Shown in pieces: positions 9,126 to 18,960 of a stretch of DNA of 35,312 nucleotides (the first letter of the stretch is position 1; the number at the start of each line of letters is the position of its first letter). The notes beneath the pieces were generated by a model. The model ran no database searches, was not told where the DNA came from, and saw nothing but the letters and a program-made list of their open reading frames with translations. The stretch comes from Fidelibacterota bacterium (GTDB lineage Bacteria; Fidelibacterota; UBA8477; JABMPR01), in contig JABMOT010000300.1 in assembly GCA_013202385.1 (NCBI GenBank), positions 1-35,312 of the forward strand. Reading direction: 5' to 3'. Made by a program: the position numbers and the translations under genes.

Positions 9126-10519
9126 CATCCATCCGCACTAAAACACCAGATACATTTGTAATATTGTTCTCAATATTGGTGGTTATTGCCGCTTTGACCT
9201 GGATCATTCCTGGAGGTGCTTTTGATAGCCATGAGATAAATGGACGCTCAGAGGTAATACCAGGGACCTTTCACCAGGTTGAAAGTGATCCCCAGGGCTT
9301 TGGAGCTGTCCTCATGGCTCCAATCAGAGGCTTCGTCGATGCAGCTCTTATCATCGGCTTTGTACTCCTGGTGGGTGGTGTTTTTGGGATATTGCAACGC
9401 ACGGGTGCCATCACTGCGGGTATCTCAACGCTTGCGAGGGCACATGATCGATCCAAGACAGTCCGAATCTTAATCATTCCCCTGTTTATGACCATTTTCT
9501 CTCTCGCCGGTGCCGTTTTTGGAATGAGTGAAGAGATCATTCCCTTCATTATCATATTTATACCTCTGGCTCTGAAAATTGGTTACGATAGCATGGTTGG
9601 TGTGGCAATCCCATTTCTTGGAGCGGGAGTTGGTTTCGCGGGCGCATTCTTGAATCCATTTACCGTTGGCATCGCACAGGGCATTGCAGAAGTCCCCTTG
9701 TTCTCAGGATTGGGTTATCGTTTTCTACTCTGGACTACCGTCACCACCATCGCAATTCTGTATGTGATGCACTATGCCAGGAGAATAAAAGAAGATCCAT
9801 CCCTGAGTATGACTTACGCGATTGATTTAAAAAAACGTGAAAAATATTTGGATGATACAGATAGCTCTCTCTCAATCCTTAGCTCTCAACATTACCAGGC
9901 CCTCCTGGTATTCGCTTCAGGCCTGCTGGTTCTGGTTTGGGGTGTCCTGGCCAGACAATGGTATATTGAAGAAATTGCCGGATTATTTCTGATCACAGGC
10001 ATTTTGGTGGGAATCGCTGGCCGCCTGAAGGTGAGCGAGATTACAGAATCATTTACTTCAGGAGCGAAGGATCTGGTCATGACTGCCCTGATCATTGGTC
10101 TCGCAAGAGGCATTTTGATTATCGCCAAGGATGGACAGATTATCGATACCATGCTGAATGCGCTCTCGGCTCAGATTATTTCTCTTCATCCAATCATTTC
10201 ATCGCAATTCATGTTCATGATTCAAACCATTGTCAATTTCTTTGTCCCCTCTGGCAGCGGCCAGGCAGCCTTAACCATGCCAATAATGGCTCCCTTATCT
10301 GATCTTGTAGGTGTCTCACGACAAACAGCCGTCCTCGCCTATCAAATGGGCGATGGTTTTGGGAATATGATTATTCCCACGTCTGCAGTGACAATGGGTG
10401 TGCTCACGTTGGCAGATATCCCCTGGCAGCGCTGGGCAAAATGGCTCCTACCCCTGGAACTTGTTTTTCTCGTACTTGGACTTTTCTTCCTAATCCCACC
10501 CTTTTTTATGGGTTGGTAG
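9122..10519 (+). CDS. YfcC-family membrane transporter
   Basis: 465 aa, strongly hydrophobic with many TM segments. N-terminal TPDTFVILFSILVVIAALTWIIPGGAF and NFFVPSGSGQAALTMPIMAPLSDLVGVSRQTAVLAYQMGDGFGNMIIPTSAVTMGVL are typical. ATGA overlap with the upstream gene. Confidence 0.87.
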   Translation: MTSIRTKTPDTFVILFSILVVIAALTWIIPGGAFDSHEINGRSEVIPGTFHQVESDPQGFGAVLMAPIRGFVDAALIIGFVLLVGGVFGILQRTGAITAGISTLARAHDRSKTVRILIIPLFMTIFSLAGAVFGMSEEIIPFIIIFIPLALKIGYDSMVGVAIPFLGAGVGFAGAFLNPFTVGIAQGIAEVPLFSGLGYRFLLWTTVTTIAILYVMHYARRIKEDPSLSMTYAIDLKKREKYLDDTDSSLSILSSQHYQALLVFASGLLVLVWGVLARQWYIEEIAGLFLITGILVGIAGRLKVSEITESFTSGAKDLVMTALIIGLARGILIIAKDGQIIDTMLNALSAQIISLHPIISSQFMFMIQTIVNFFVPSGSGQAALTMPIMAPLSDLVGVSRQTAVLAYQMGDGFGNMIIPTSAVTMGVLTLADIPWQRWAKWLLPLELVFLVLGLFFLIPPFFMGW

Positions 10520-10559
10520 GAATAGTTAATATTATCAATAACATAACGGAGGATTTATC

Positions 10560-11681
10560 ATGAAAAATGCTAGCAAAATCAGGCTTGGACTTCTCGTTCT
10601 GCTGCCAATTCTAGCCATGTCACAAGTTTATGTTAACTCAGATTCTATTGGCGTTTACCTCAAAAATTACGGTGAAATCGAGATCTGGGGACCCATGGCT
10701 CCCGGTGATCCTGTCAAACAAGTCGACCGTATCACTTTGCTGGTTGGCACGGATGAAACTGCCGTTTACGATTATTCTGAAGATGCTGACGTCGACGAGG
10801 CATCGGTTCTGATTGCAGATCCAACCCTTAGCGACATGGAGGGCTATACCAGCATCAACAATTTTTATTCATTCGCACCTCCAGATATTTTTGCCACAAT
10901 TTCCCCTTATGCCTGGAATGATGCTGAATATGTCATCGTTCATATGGTCGTAACCAACACTGCAGACACTGCCATTGATGCACGTGTAGGATTAGAGATC
11001 ATCCCCCAGATCGATGGTGATTATGATGGTATCAATACCTGGATGCCCGGGGGGAACTTCCTGGACATGACCCGTGGCAGCGGCAACCATATCGGTTTTA
11101 AGTTTTTATCCCATGGAATGGCTTCCCTTTCTCAATTCGTATGGTACAGTGGATATAATGATTCAGATGCCGATCTCTATAACTGGATGAACACCAACCA
11201 GATTGACACCGTCATGGTATGTACCAACCCCGATGATGGTATTGTATCAATCCCTGCAACAGGAGCGATAACTCTGGAACCCAACGTAGGCCTTGATTTC
11301 TATTATGGTGTTGCACGTGGATTAACTCTTAGTGCTCTTGAGGCGAATATGGTTGACCTCCAAACAGCCTATAATACCATTTTTACTGTTGGAGTTGACG
11401 ATATTGATCTTCACCCTGAAACTTTTAGTCTCTCTCAAAACTATCCCAACCCCTTTAACCCTTCCACTGAAATTAGTTTCTCATTACCTGCAGACGGCAT
11501 TGCATCCCTCGATCTGTTCAATCTCAGAGGTGAGCTTGTCGCATCGTTGCACAATGGCTGGATGGCTGCAGGTTCATATTCCCAGAGTGTGAATGGGTCA
11601 AATCTGCCATCGGGTATTTATATCTATTCTCTTACATCGAATGGCATTCAACTCACTAAAAAGATGACTTTACTCAAATAA
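10560..11681 (+). CDS. Secreted protein of unknown function with T9SS type A sorting domain
   Basis: Good RBS (ACGGAGG). Signal peptide. C-terminal SLSQNYPNPFNPSTEISFSL...GIYIYSLTSNGIQLTKKMTLLK. Confidence 0.87.
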   Translation: MKNASKIRLGLLVLLPILAMSQVYVNSDSIGVYLKNYGEIEIWGPMAPGDPVKQVDRITLLVGTDETAVYDYSEDADVDEASVLIADPTLSDMEGYTSINNFYSFAPPDIFATISPYAWNDAEYVIVHMVVTNTADTAIDARVGLEIIPQIDGDYDGINTWMPGGNFLDMTRGSGNHIGFKFLSHGMASLSQFVWYSGYNDSDADLYNWMNTNQIDTVMVCTNPDDGIVSIPATGAITLEPNVGLDFYYGVARGLTLSALEANMVDLQTAYNTIFTVGVDDIDLHPETFSLSQNYPNPFNPSTEISFSLPADGIASLDLFNLRGELVASLHNGWMAAGSYSQSVNGSNLPSGIYIYSLTSNGIQLTKKMTLLK

Positions 11682-11692
11682 ATTTAAGCGAA

Positions 11693-11719
11693 CTCGAGCC
11701 TGGATTTTCCAGGCTCGAG
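11693..11719 (+). terminator. Strong hairpin between the T9SS gene and the RpiR gene; terminator or regulator-binding site
   Basis: CTCGAGCCTGG-ATTTT-CCAGGCTCGAG, perfect 11-bp stem. No clear U-tract, so the terminator role is not certain. Confidence 0.6.
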
Positions 11720-11741
11720 AAATATTATCTGGACGCAATAA

Positions 11742-12575
11742 ATGGTAAAAGAACGTATACGATCTGTACATCAGGATTTACCGCCTAACCAAAAATTATT
11801 GGCGGAGTTTATCCTGAATCACCTGGAAGAGATTTCCTTTTGGAGCATTCACAATTTAGCCAGCCAAGCGGGGACCAGCTCTGCCAGTGTTGTTCGATTT
11901 GCTCAACGCTTGGGATATGCTGGATATCCTGCTCTGCGTGAGGATATTGTTAATATTCTGAAAACCGAAATCAACCGTGACCACGTATCACGCATTGAGA
12001 CCCTTGAGGGTGATGTTCTGAGTCGGGTCGCCAATCAGGATGTCCAGGACATCAACGATACACTTAAGCAAATCAACCGTTCAGATTTCAATGCTGCAGT
12101 GGATTTTATTCTGGTTGCCAAAAGGGTTTATACGGCCGGGTTAGGGATTTCAAATTTGATGTCGGAAATTTTGGCCTATCAGCTGAATCAGGTTGGAATT
12201 GCTGCCAGCCCCCTCCGTTCTGGACCTTCCAGCTTTTTAGAACAACTCGCTTTTTTTGATAAGGATGACCTCCTGATTGCCTTCTCGTACCCGCCATACT
12301 CTGAGGAAACGATTAAACTGGCAAAACTTTCACGAAAGAAAGGTCTTAAGGTTCTGGCAATCACCAACAAACCAGCTGCACCAGTAAGCTTTCATTCAGA
12401 TGTTGTTTTATCGGTAAAGAGTGAGAATGTTCTTTTCACAAATGCCTTTGCTGCCATTTCTGTAATAATAAATGCCTTAGCCACAGAATGTGCCCATCGC
12501 GATAAAACAAAAGCACAATCAATGTTATCACACTTTCAAACCATTAATGGAATCTCTGATGAACAGAACACCTAG
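11742..12575 (+). CDS. MurR/RpiR family transcriptional regulator (HTH plus SIS domain)
   Basis: N-terminal LPPNQKLLAEFILNHLEEISFWSIHNLASQAGTSSASVVRFAQRLGYAGYPALRED is a canonical RpiR HTH. SIS-like AKRVYTAGLGISNLMSEILAYQLNQVG. Confidence 0.92.
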   Translation: MVKERIRSVHQDLPPNQKLLAEFILNHLEEISFWSIHNLASQAGTSSASVVRFAQRLGYAGYPALREDIVNILKTEINRDHVSRIETLEGDVLSRVANQDVQDINDTLKQINRSDFNAAVDFILVAKRVYTAGLGISNLMSEILAYQLNQVGIAASPLRSGPSSFLEQLAFFDKDDLLIAFSYPPYSEETIKLAKLSRKKGLKVLAITNKPAAPVSFHSDVVLSVKSENVLFTNAFAAISVIINALATECAHRDKTKAQSMLSHFQTINGISDEQNT

Positions 12576-15102
12576 ACGAGCAAGTTTTATCCAATCTCGG
12601 AAATTAAGCCGCTTCATCCTTCTTTTGATAGGACTCCCGGTCATCCTATTGTCTGGAGTCACGGGAAAACTTAGCGGGACTATAACAGACGCAGATGATC
12701 AGACTCCTATAATTGGGGCAACCATTCAGCTGGTAGGCACAAATTATGGACGAATTTCAGATGCATCCGGTCATTTTATTATCCTGAATATTACACCGGG
12801 AAACTACGATGTTAAAATCTCCTTTATAGGTTATGAAACCGTTATCATTGAGAGTCTTGATATCAGGGTTGATCTAACATCCACTATTGAAGTCAATATG
12901 CGACCTGCAGTGCTTGAAGGCGAAGCGGTCGTGGTGACAGCTGCTACCGTTTCCATCAATATGGATCTGACTGCCTCCATGGCTGTTATTACCCAGGAAC
13001 AATTTGATGCCCTGCCTATTGCTGATGTTGGCGATGCGCTGGCACTCCAGGCAGGGGTTGTAGGATCTGGTTCAAATTTAAATATCAGGGGTGGCCGTTC
13101 CAATGAAGTCGCTTATCTGATTGATGGTATGTATGTCCAGGATCCACTATTGGGGGGATTTGCTACAGATCTGGGCAACGATGCCATTCAAGAAATGAGT
13201 CTCTTGAGTGGAACGTTTAATGCTGAATATGGCAATGCGCTCAGCGGTGTGGTAAATATCGTAACCCGAGAAGGTGGTCGTCATTGGAGTGCCCGAGTTC
13301 AAAGCCGGGTTGGGTCGTTTCATTATGGCAAAGACAGTCTCAAAGCCGAAGGTGGACGCGTGAACTGGTTATTGAGCGGACCCTTGATTGAAGACAATCT
13401 GGCTCTTTTTGTTTCAGGAGAGCATACTGGACACGATGGCTATCTGCCCTTTGGGTTTAATACAGCAGATTCCTATTTCGCAAAACTGACATTTACCGGG
13501 ATCAGCCGATTGAAGGTGAATACAATGTATCGGAATTCATGGCGAAATTGGCAAAATTACAGCCACTCCTGGCTGTATGCTCCAGAACAATATTACCAAT
13601 ACAGTTCCTCTAGTGAGCAAATCGCACTGAATTTGACTCACACATTGTCAGAACGGCTCTTCTATGAGTTTCGTGTTTCCCAATTCAAGCAACACTTTCG
13701 CCAGGGAATCTGGCTTGACACAGACAGCACGGATCATTGGATGAGAGTGGATGAATATGTTCCATGGAATGAGTATCAGCTTAACCCAGATGCGGGAAAC
13801 GGTCATGAATTCTATTCTTATGGCAATCCTCCCACTTATGTGGACAGCGAAAGTAAAACAATCGATGTTCGCGGTGATATGGTCTGGCAGCCCGGTAGAT
13901 GGAATGAAATAAAAACAGGGATTCAGATCAAATCCCACCAGTTGAAGTTGTTGGATATTTACGATCCCCAACGTGATCACCCCTATATTGATGACTATGA
14001 AGAAGCCCCTTTTGAGCTCGCTGCCTATATTCAGGATAAAATTGAATTTCCATACCTGGTAATCAATCTCGGGCTACGCTTTGACAATATGGACGGCAAT
14101 GCAGCCTATCGGAATGACCCCCTCCTCGATACGGTGCTGACCCCGGCGGCATCCAGAAGCCAGATCAGTCCCAGATTGGGAATTGCCCATCCAATTTCAG
14201 ATCGAACAAAAATCCATTTTGCGTACGGTCATTTTTTTCAAAACCCAGAATACCAATATCTGTATGAAAATTCTCAGTATGATGTGACCGTGAGAGAGCC
14301 CCTTTTTGGACAGCCAAATCTGGATGCTGAAAGAACGGTTGCCTACGAGGTCGGTCTATCCCACCAGTTTAACGATGCCCTGGTCGGTCGTTTCACAGCA
14401 TATTATAAGGACATTACAGGGTTGATCGGTACCCATTACTACCCTCCATATACAGATGAAGCTCCCAATCAGTATGTTGGCTACACCCTCATCGTGAATG
14501 AAGATTACGCCAATACCAAAGGGTTTGAAGTGAATCTGGATTATAATGCTGGACGTCGAATCGCCGGCAGCATCACCTATACATTTTCTGTCGCCAAAGG
14601 GAGTGCTTCTTCAGAGGGTGAACAATACCCTGGAACCTCTGAGTCTACACGACTCTACTTCCTGGATTTTGACAAAGCACATGGATTTAACGCATTTGGC
14701 AGTTGGAGATTGGGAAACCGAGAAGGACCCAGATTGGGAGATTTCTTCCCCTTCGCCAAAACCGAAATTGGCTTTATTCTCCGAGCCAGCACGGGCTACC
14801 CCTATACTCCCAGCGGACGCGATGTTGGATTTGTAGAATTGAACTCCCTAAGACGGCCAGCTACCTATTCCATCGATATCGAAGCGGGACGAGAATTTCC
14901 ACTCCCTGGTAAACTCTATGGGCGGCTCTTTTTAGAAGTTTTGAATTTATCCAATGTCTCCAATATTCGCTATGTGTACTCAGATACTGGAGATCCGGAT
15001 TACACCTTGGTCGGCGGGCATAGTGAAGCATACATGCGCGATCCTTCAAATTATGGCCCCCCAAGAAATTTTCGTCTTGGCCTTACACTTGGATGGGAGT
15101 AG
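12559..15102 (+). CDS. TonB-dependent receptor with N-terminal carboxypeptidase-regulatory-like domain
   Basis: GKLSGTITDADDQTPIIGATIQLVGTNYGRISDASGHFIILNITPG; plug VGDALALQAGVVGSGSNLNIRGGRSNEVAYLIDGMYVQDPL; NAEYGNALSGVVNIVTREGG. The ORF is open from 12490, but M at 12559 gives MNRTPRRASF with a signal peptide. Confidence 0.92.
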   Translation: MNRTPRRASFIQSRKLSRFILLLIGLPVILLSGVTGKLSGTITDADDQTPIIGATIQLVGTNYGRISDASGHFIILNITPGNYDVKISFIGYETVIIESLDIRVDLTSTIEVNMRPAVLEGEAVVVTAATVSINMDLTASMAVITQEQFDALPIADVGDALALQAGVVGSGSNLNIRGGRSNEVAYLIDGMYVQDPLLGGFATDLGNDAIQEMSLLSGTFNAEYGNALSGVVNIVTREGGRHWSARVQSRVGSFHYGKDSLKAEGGRVNWLLSGPLIEDNLALFVSGEHTGHDGYLPFGFNTADSYFAKLTFTGISRLKVNTMYRNSWRNWQNYSHSWLYAPEQYYQYSSSSEQIALNLTHTLSERLFYEFRVSQFKQHFRQGIWLDTDSTDHWMRVDEYVPWNEYQLNPDAGNGHEFYSYGNPPTYVDSESKTIDVRGDMVWQPGRWNEIKTGIQIKSHQLKLLDIYDPQRDHPYIDDYEEAPFELAAYIQDKIEFPYLVINLGLRFDNMDGNAAYRNDPLLDTVLTPAASRSQISPRLGIAHPISDRTKIHFAYGHFFQNPEYQYLYENSQYDVTVREPLFGQPNLDAERTVAYEVGLSHQFNDALVGRFTAYYKDITGLIGTHYYPPYTDEAPNQYVGYTLIVNEDYANTKGFEVNLDYNAGRRIAGSITYTFSVAKGSASSEGEQYPGTSESTRLYFLDFDKAHGFNAFGSWRLGNREGPRLGDFFPFAKTEIGFILRASTGYPYTPSGRDVGFVELNSLRRPATYSIDIEAGREFPLPGKLYGRLFLEVLNLSNVSNIRYVYSDTGDPDYTLVGGHSEAYMRDPSNYGPPRNFRLGLTLGWE

Positions 15103-15103
15103 G

Positions 15104-17947
15104 ATGATGAATATTAGTCACAAATCCACATCACAATTTCTGGTTACAGCTTTTCTGACAATCATCCTTATGGCGATCCAGTCACCCTCTTTAGAGGCTG
15201 GCGAAAACTATAGAGATAGACAGAATCCAGCTGAGTCTCTCGCGAAGGCGGCTGATATTACGGATCGTGCAGCCGGCACACACAATGGCAGCAATATTGG
15301 ACTGTTCTTCGAAAACCGGGGAAAATTATATCCCAGAAGACTCGCTGATGGTCCATCCGGTGAGTTCCCTATCAATAGCGGTCATCATTATATCTACCGT
15401 ATCAATCCCTTCGTCGGTGTCGCCCCTGATACAGATTCAGGACGCCAGGCAAATATGATCCAGGGTCGTTATACTGAGAATGAAGAATGGGAAGCCGTTG
15501 GTGGTTATCATAATCCAGATTTTGCCCGTGTAGCCATGAGTGATCAGCCCAACACCTGGCCAATCTCAGGCTGGCCGGTTAAGGATGAGGCTGGCAATCC
15601 CATTATTGTCTCCAGCCAGGATAGTTATTGTGTCTTCGATGATCAAAATAACACGGTGGAGGAGCTGGGCATACAAATGGCTCAAACTGGCTATGCCTTC
15701 GGATTGGCCTATGCTGAAGACCTGCTATTTTTCACATATGAAATTACCAATAATTCTGCGACCACTTACGATAGCGTCTATTTCGCTATGTATCTGGATT
15801 TCGATATAGGAAATATTAGTGGTGGCGATCCTGAATATCTGGACGATGTCCTGGGTTTCGACGCTGCAAATGATTTCGTAACGCTTCGAGATGCCACTGA
15901 TTATTCAGCGGAATGGGGCGGTGCTACGGGAATATTCGGTATGACCTTTCTGGAGACTCCGTCCATGGGCGGGATTACAGACCTGCACTATAATCTGGCC
16001 GGCGGTGATATTGATGATGATTCACTTCAGCTGGTGATCTTGTCCAGCAATCAGGATTATCTTCCTTCAAACTTTTTGGTAGATGACTATATCCACACAG
16101 GCAGCGATGGGAATGTTCACATCGATGATGTGAGTCTGATTGACCCAGCCTCAAATTCTGAATATGTCATTACCATGTCAGCAGGTCCTTTCAATCTAGG
16201 TCCCAATGATACACTAAAATTTATCACTTGTATCGTCGCTGGCGTAAATGAAGCAGATTTATATAACAATTTAGCGGTAGCCCAGGACCTGTACGCACTG
16301 GACTTCGAAACACCAAAACCACCTGTTACACCTTCGCTAAGCGCTGTGGCAGGCAGCAATGAAGTCACGCTTTATTGGACCAACGCCATTGAGGGTCTGG
16401 CCGATGAAATTTCGGGGATTCTGGATTTTGAGGGTTACAATCTTTATAGAAGCGTGGATCGCGGCACTAGCTGGGATCAAATTGATAGAAACACCTTTCC
16501 AGAAACCGGAGCGGAAGCAGTTCCCCTGGCAAGTTTCGATCGCTTGAATGGAATTGGTGAGGATCTGGGGATCAAATATTCCTATACCGACAATTCCGTA
16601 ATCAATGGCTTTGAGTACTGGTATTCACTCACGGCCTTCGATCAGGGAGATACCCTCATCATCAGTCTAGAGAGTCCCATTGGTAATACCACGGCTGCAG
16701 TCAACACAATTAGTATCATTCCCCTCTCCACAGCCGCTGCATCTGTTCCTGCAACAATGGCAAATATCCACCATTTTGGGACCGGTATTTCCAATTATTC
16801 TATCAATGCTATCCCGCTGAGTATCAGCCAGTTAAGTGACTACAGCTATAGAATGTATTTTGATTATATTGGTCGTTCTGAAATTGGCAATACTGGCGTG
16901 GAAGCCCTTGCGGTAATTCTGGATTCAAGTCTTACAGGAAATGATCATTATGGCGTGGAATTTGTCCCTGCTAATAAATTTAATTTGCATAATATGACCA
17001 CTGGAGAAGTCATTCGAGAAGGCTACCCATTCAGAGTGGGTGTGAGTTACACCCTCGCTCCGGGAATGAAGATTGAGTTTCAAATTACTGACACAAGTAA
17101 AGCACCGAGTCCAGGAGATTACCTGAGTCTCAACTTTTCAGTTATGCTGGAACAGATAGCTGGCCAAGATACACTTGTGGTGCTCCCCTGGCAGAAGTTT
17201 GATGAAAGGACTCAATTGGTATCAGTTGATGGTCTCCTACTTTCATTGACTCCTCAGGTGGAATTACAAGATATCGACATCCCTCCCGTCCTCGATTTTG
17301 ATCTCAACTTTGTGGTTGAAAACCCCGATGCCCTACTGGATAGTTCATACCAGATTAACATTATCGGTTCTTCAATGGATACATCAAATCTACGCTTTTT
17401 AATTGTGAGTATTCTGAATAGTGACCTTAGCTATGTCATTGAAGCAGACACCGTTTTTGACGGTGAATCGTTAAGTTTTAATGGTATCTCCGTTTCTTTT
17501 GACTTCAATCCAGATAATCCTCCACCTGCAGGCACAACCGCGACCCTGACTTCAGTACCTGCATTGTCTCCAAATATTCAGGATGGTTTCCAATTTGGGA
17601 TTCTGGATAGCAGAACAGATTTTAACAAATTGGAGGAATCGCTTTCGGCTATTCGCGTGGTTCCAAACCCTTATGTGGTTGGATCTTTGTGGGAGATTGA
17701 ATTTGGTGAATTGCGAAGAGAGCCCTTGCGGCAGATTCAATTCACAAACCTGCCTTCTGAATGTGATATTTATATCTTTACATTGGCCGGTGGATTGATA
17801 AAAACATTGTCGCATGAGTCGATCACAGGAACCGAGATATGGGATATGCGGGCCGAAGGCGGACGTGAAATAGCTGCCGGCATCTACCTCTATCAGGTCA
17901 AAGCCGCTAACTTTGAATATTTTAATCGTTTTGCGGTGATCAAATGA
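15104..17947 (+). CDS. Large secreted protein with VVPNPY-type C-terminal (T9SS-like) domain
   Basis: Starts right after the receptor stop (TAGGATGATG). C-terminal IRVVPNPYVVGSLWE...GREIAAGIYLYQVKAANFEYFNRFAVIK. The ORF is open from 14954, but the in-frame ATG at 15104 precedes a signal peptide. Confidence 0.85.
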   Translation: MMNISHKSTSQFLVTAFLTIILMAIQSPSLEAGENYRDRQNPAESLAKAADITDRAAGTHNGSNIGLFFENRGKLYPRRLADGPSGEFPINSGHHYIYRINPFVGVAPDTDSGRQANMIQGRYTENEEWEAVGGYHNPDFARVAMSDQPNTWPISGWPVKDEAGNPIIVSSQDSYCVFDDQNNTVEELGIQMAQTGYAFGLAYAEDLLFFTYEITNNSATTYDSVYFAMYLDFDIGNISGGDPEYLDDVLGFDAANDFVTLRDATDYSAEWGGATGIFGMTFLETPSMGGITDLHYNLAGGDIDDDSLQLVILSSNQDYLPSNFLVDDYIHTGSDGNVHIDDVSLIDPASNSEYVITMSAGPFNLGPNDTLKFITCIVAGVNEADLYNNLAVAQDLYALDFETPKPPVTPSLSAVAGSNEVTLYWTNAIEGLADEISGILDFEGYNLYRSVDRGTSWDQIDRNTFPETGAEAVPLASFDRLNGIGEDLGIKYSYTDNSVINGFEYWYSLTAFDQGDTLIISLESPIGNTTAAVNTISIIPLSTAAASVPATMANIHHFGTGISNYSINAIPLSISQLSDYSYRMYFDYIGRSEIGNTGVEALAVILDSSLTGNDHYGVEFVPANKFNLHNMTTGEVIREGYPFRVGVSYTLAPGMKIEFQITDTSKAPSPGDYLSLNFSVMLEQIAGQDTLVVLPWQKFDERTQLVSVDGLLLSLTPQVELQDIDIPPVLDFDLNFVVENPDALLDSSYQINIIGSSMDTSNLRFLIVSILNSDLSYVIEADTVFDGESLSFNGISVSFDFNPDNPPPAGTTATLTSVPALSPNIQDGFQFGILDSRTDFNKLEESLSAIRVVPNPYVVGSLWEIEFGELRREPLRQIQFTNLPSECDIYIFTLAGGLIKTLSHESITGTEIWDMRAEGGREIAAGIYLYQVKAANFEYFNRFAVIK

Positions 17948-18960
17948 GGACCCTGAGGATGAATTATAGAACAATGAGGGTTAGAGCCCTATTCACTTTG
18001 ATCTTTGCCACATTGGTTTCAGGTCAAAATCCCAACCTTGGATCAGCTGCTGCTCAATTTCTCAAGATACCTGTTGGAGCCAGATCAGCCGCTCTGGGCG
18101 GTGCTATGACAGGGATGTCCACTGATGCGACTGCCCTATTCTGGAATCCGGCTGGAATTGCACAGGATCATTCACACTCCGTGCATTTCTCTCAGGTTCC
18201 CTGGATGACCTACTTCAATTTAACGGCAGTGGGTTACACACTTAATTTACATGATCTGGGAACATTAGGGTTTCATGCCGTAGGATTGGGCATGGAAAAA
18301 ATGGAAATCACAACTGAATTGCAACCTGATGGAACTGGCCAATTCTTCGATTCTCAGGATATAGTAATCGGCGCATCGTATGCCCGAAAACTGACGGACC
18401 GTTTTAGCATGGGTTTTACCACTAAATATGTTTATCAGAGGATTTGGAATGAGACTGCCTCAGGTATCGCGTTTGATGTTGGCACCCATTACAGTATTGA
18501 TTTTCTAAACACAGCCATTGCAATGTCTATGCGAAATTTTGGAGCTGATCTTCAATTTGAAGGACCAGATCTGCTCATCGTTCATGATGACAACGATCTC
18601 TTCCCAAATCGCCTGCTCCAGGCATCGAAACAAACTGAAAAATATCCATTACCACTAAGCTTTCAATTCGGGCTGTCCTCAGATCTCATTCATTCGACCT
18701 TCTTCAATGCCAGATTGGGTATTGATGCAGTACATTTGAATGATGAAAATGAGCAGATCAGAATCGGACTTGAAGGCAGTGTAGTCCAGCGCTTCTTCCT
18801 CCGCGGAGGCTATCAATTTAACAATGATGTGGACGCTGGAAGTCTGGGCGTGGGTTTACAACAACGTATCGATAACACGATTATCAAACTGGATTATGCC
18901 TATGTGCTGCATAAACACCTTGAAGATAATCGTTTCCTCTCATTGAGCCTGGTATTCTAG
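17944..18960 (+). CDS. PorV/PorQ family outer-membrane protein
   Basis: GSAAAQFLKIPVGARSAALGGAMTGMSTDATALFWNPAGIAQ is a family hallmark. ATGA overlap with the upstream gene; alternative start at 17959. Confidence 0.9.
   Translation: MRTLRMNYRTMRVRALFTLIFATLVSGQNPNLGSAAAQFLKIPVGARSAALGGAMTGMSTDATALFWNPAGIAQDHSHSVHFSQVPWMTYFNLTAVGYTLNLHDLGTLGFHAVGLGMEKMEITTELQPDGTGQFFDSQDIVIGASYARKLTDRFSMGFTTKYVYQRIWNETASGIAFDVGTHYSIDFLNTAIAMSMRNFGADLQFEGPDLLIVHDDNDLFPNRLLQASKQTEKYPLPLSFQFGLSSDLIHSTFFNARLGIDAVHLNDENEQIRIGLEGSVVQRFFLRGGYQFNNDVDAGSLGVGLQQRIDNTIIKLDYAYVLHKHLEDNRFLSLSLVF

Noticed and set aside
14954-15103. Extended N-terminus of the 997-aa ORF overlapping the TonB receptor
   Set aside because: The ATG at 15104 gives a signal peptide and sits directly after the receptor stop; the extension is out-of-frame receptor sequence.
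17552-17974. 140-aa antisense ORF
   Set aside because: Lies wholly across the well-supported CDS end at 17947 and PorV start; composition looks like a shadow frame with no family motif.
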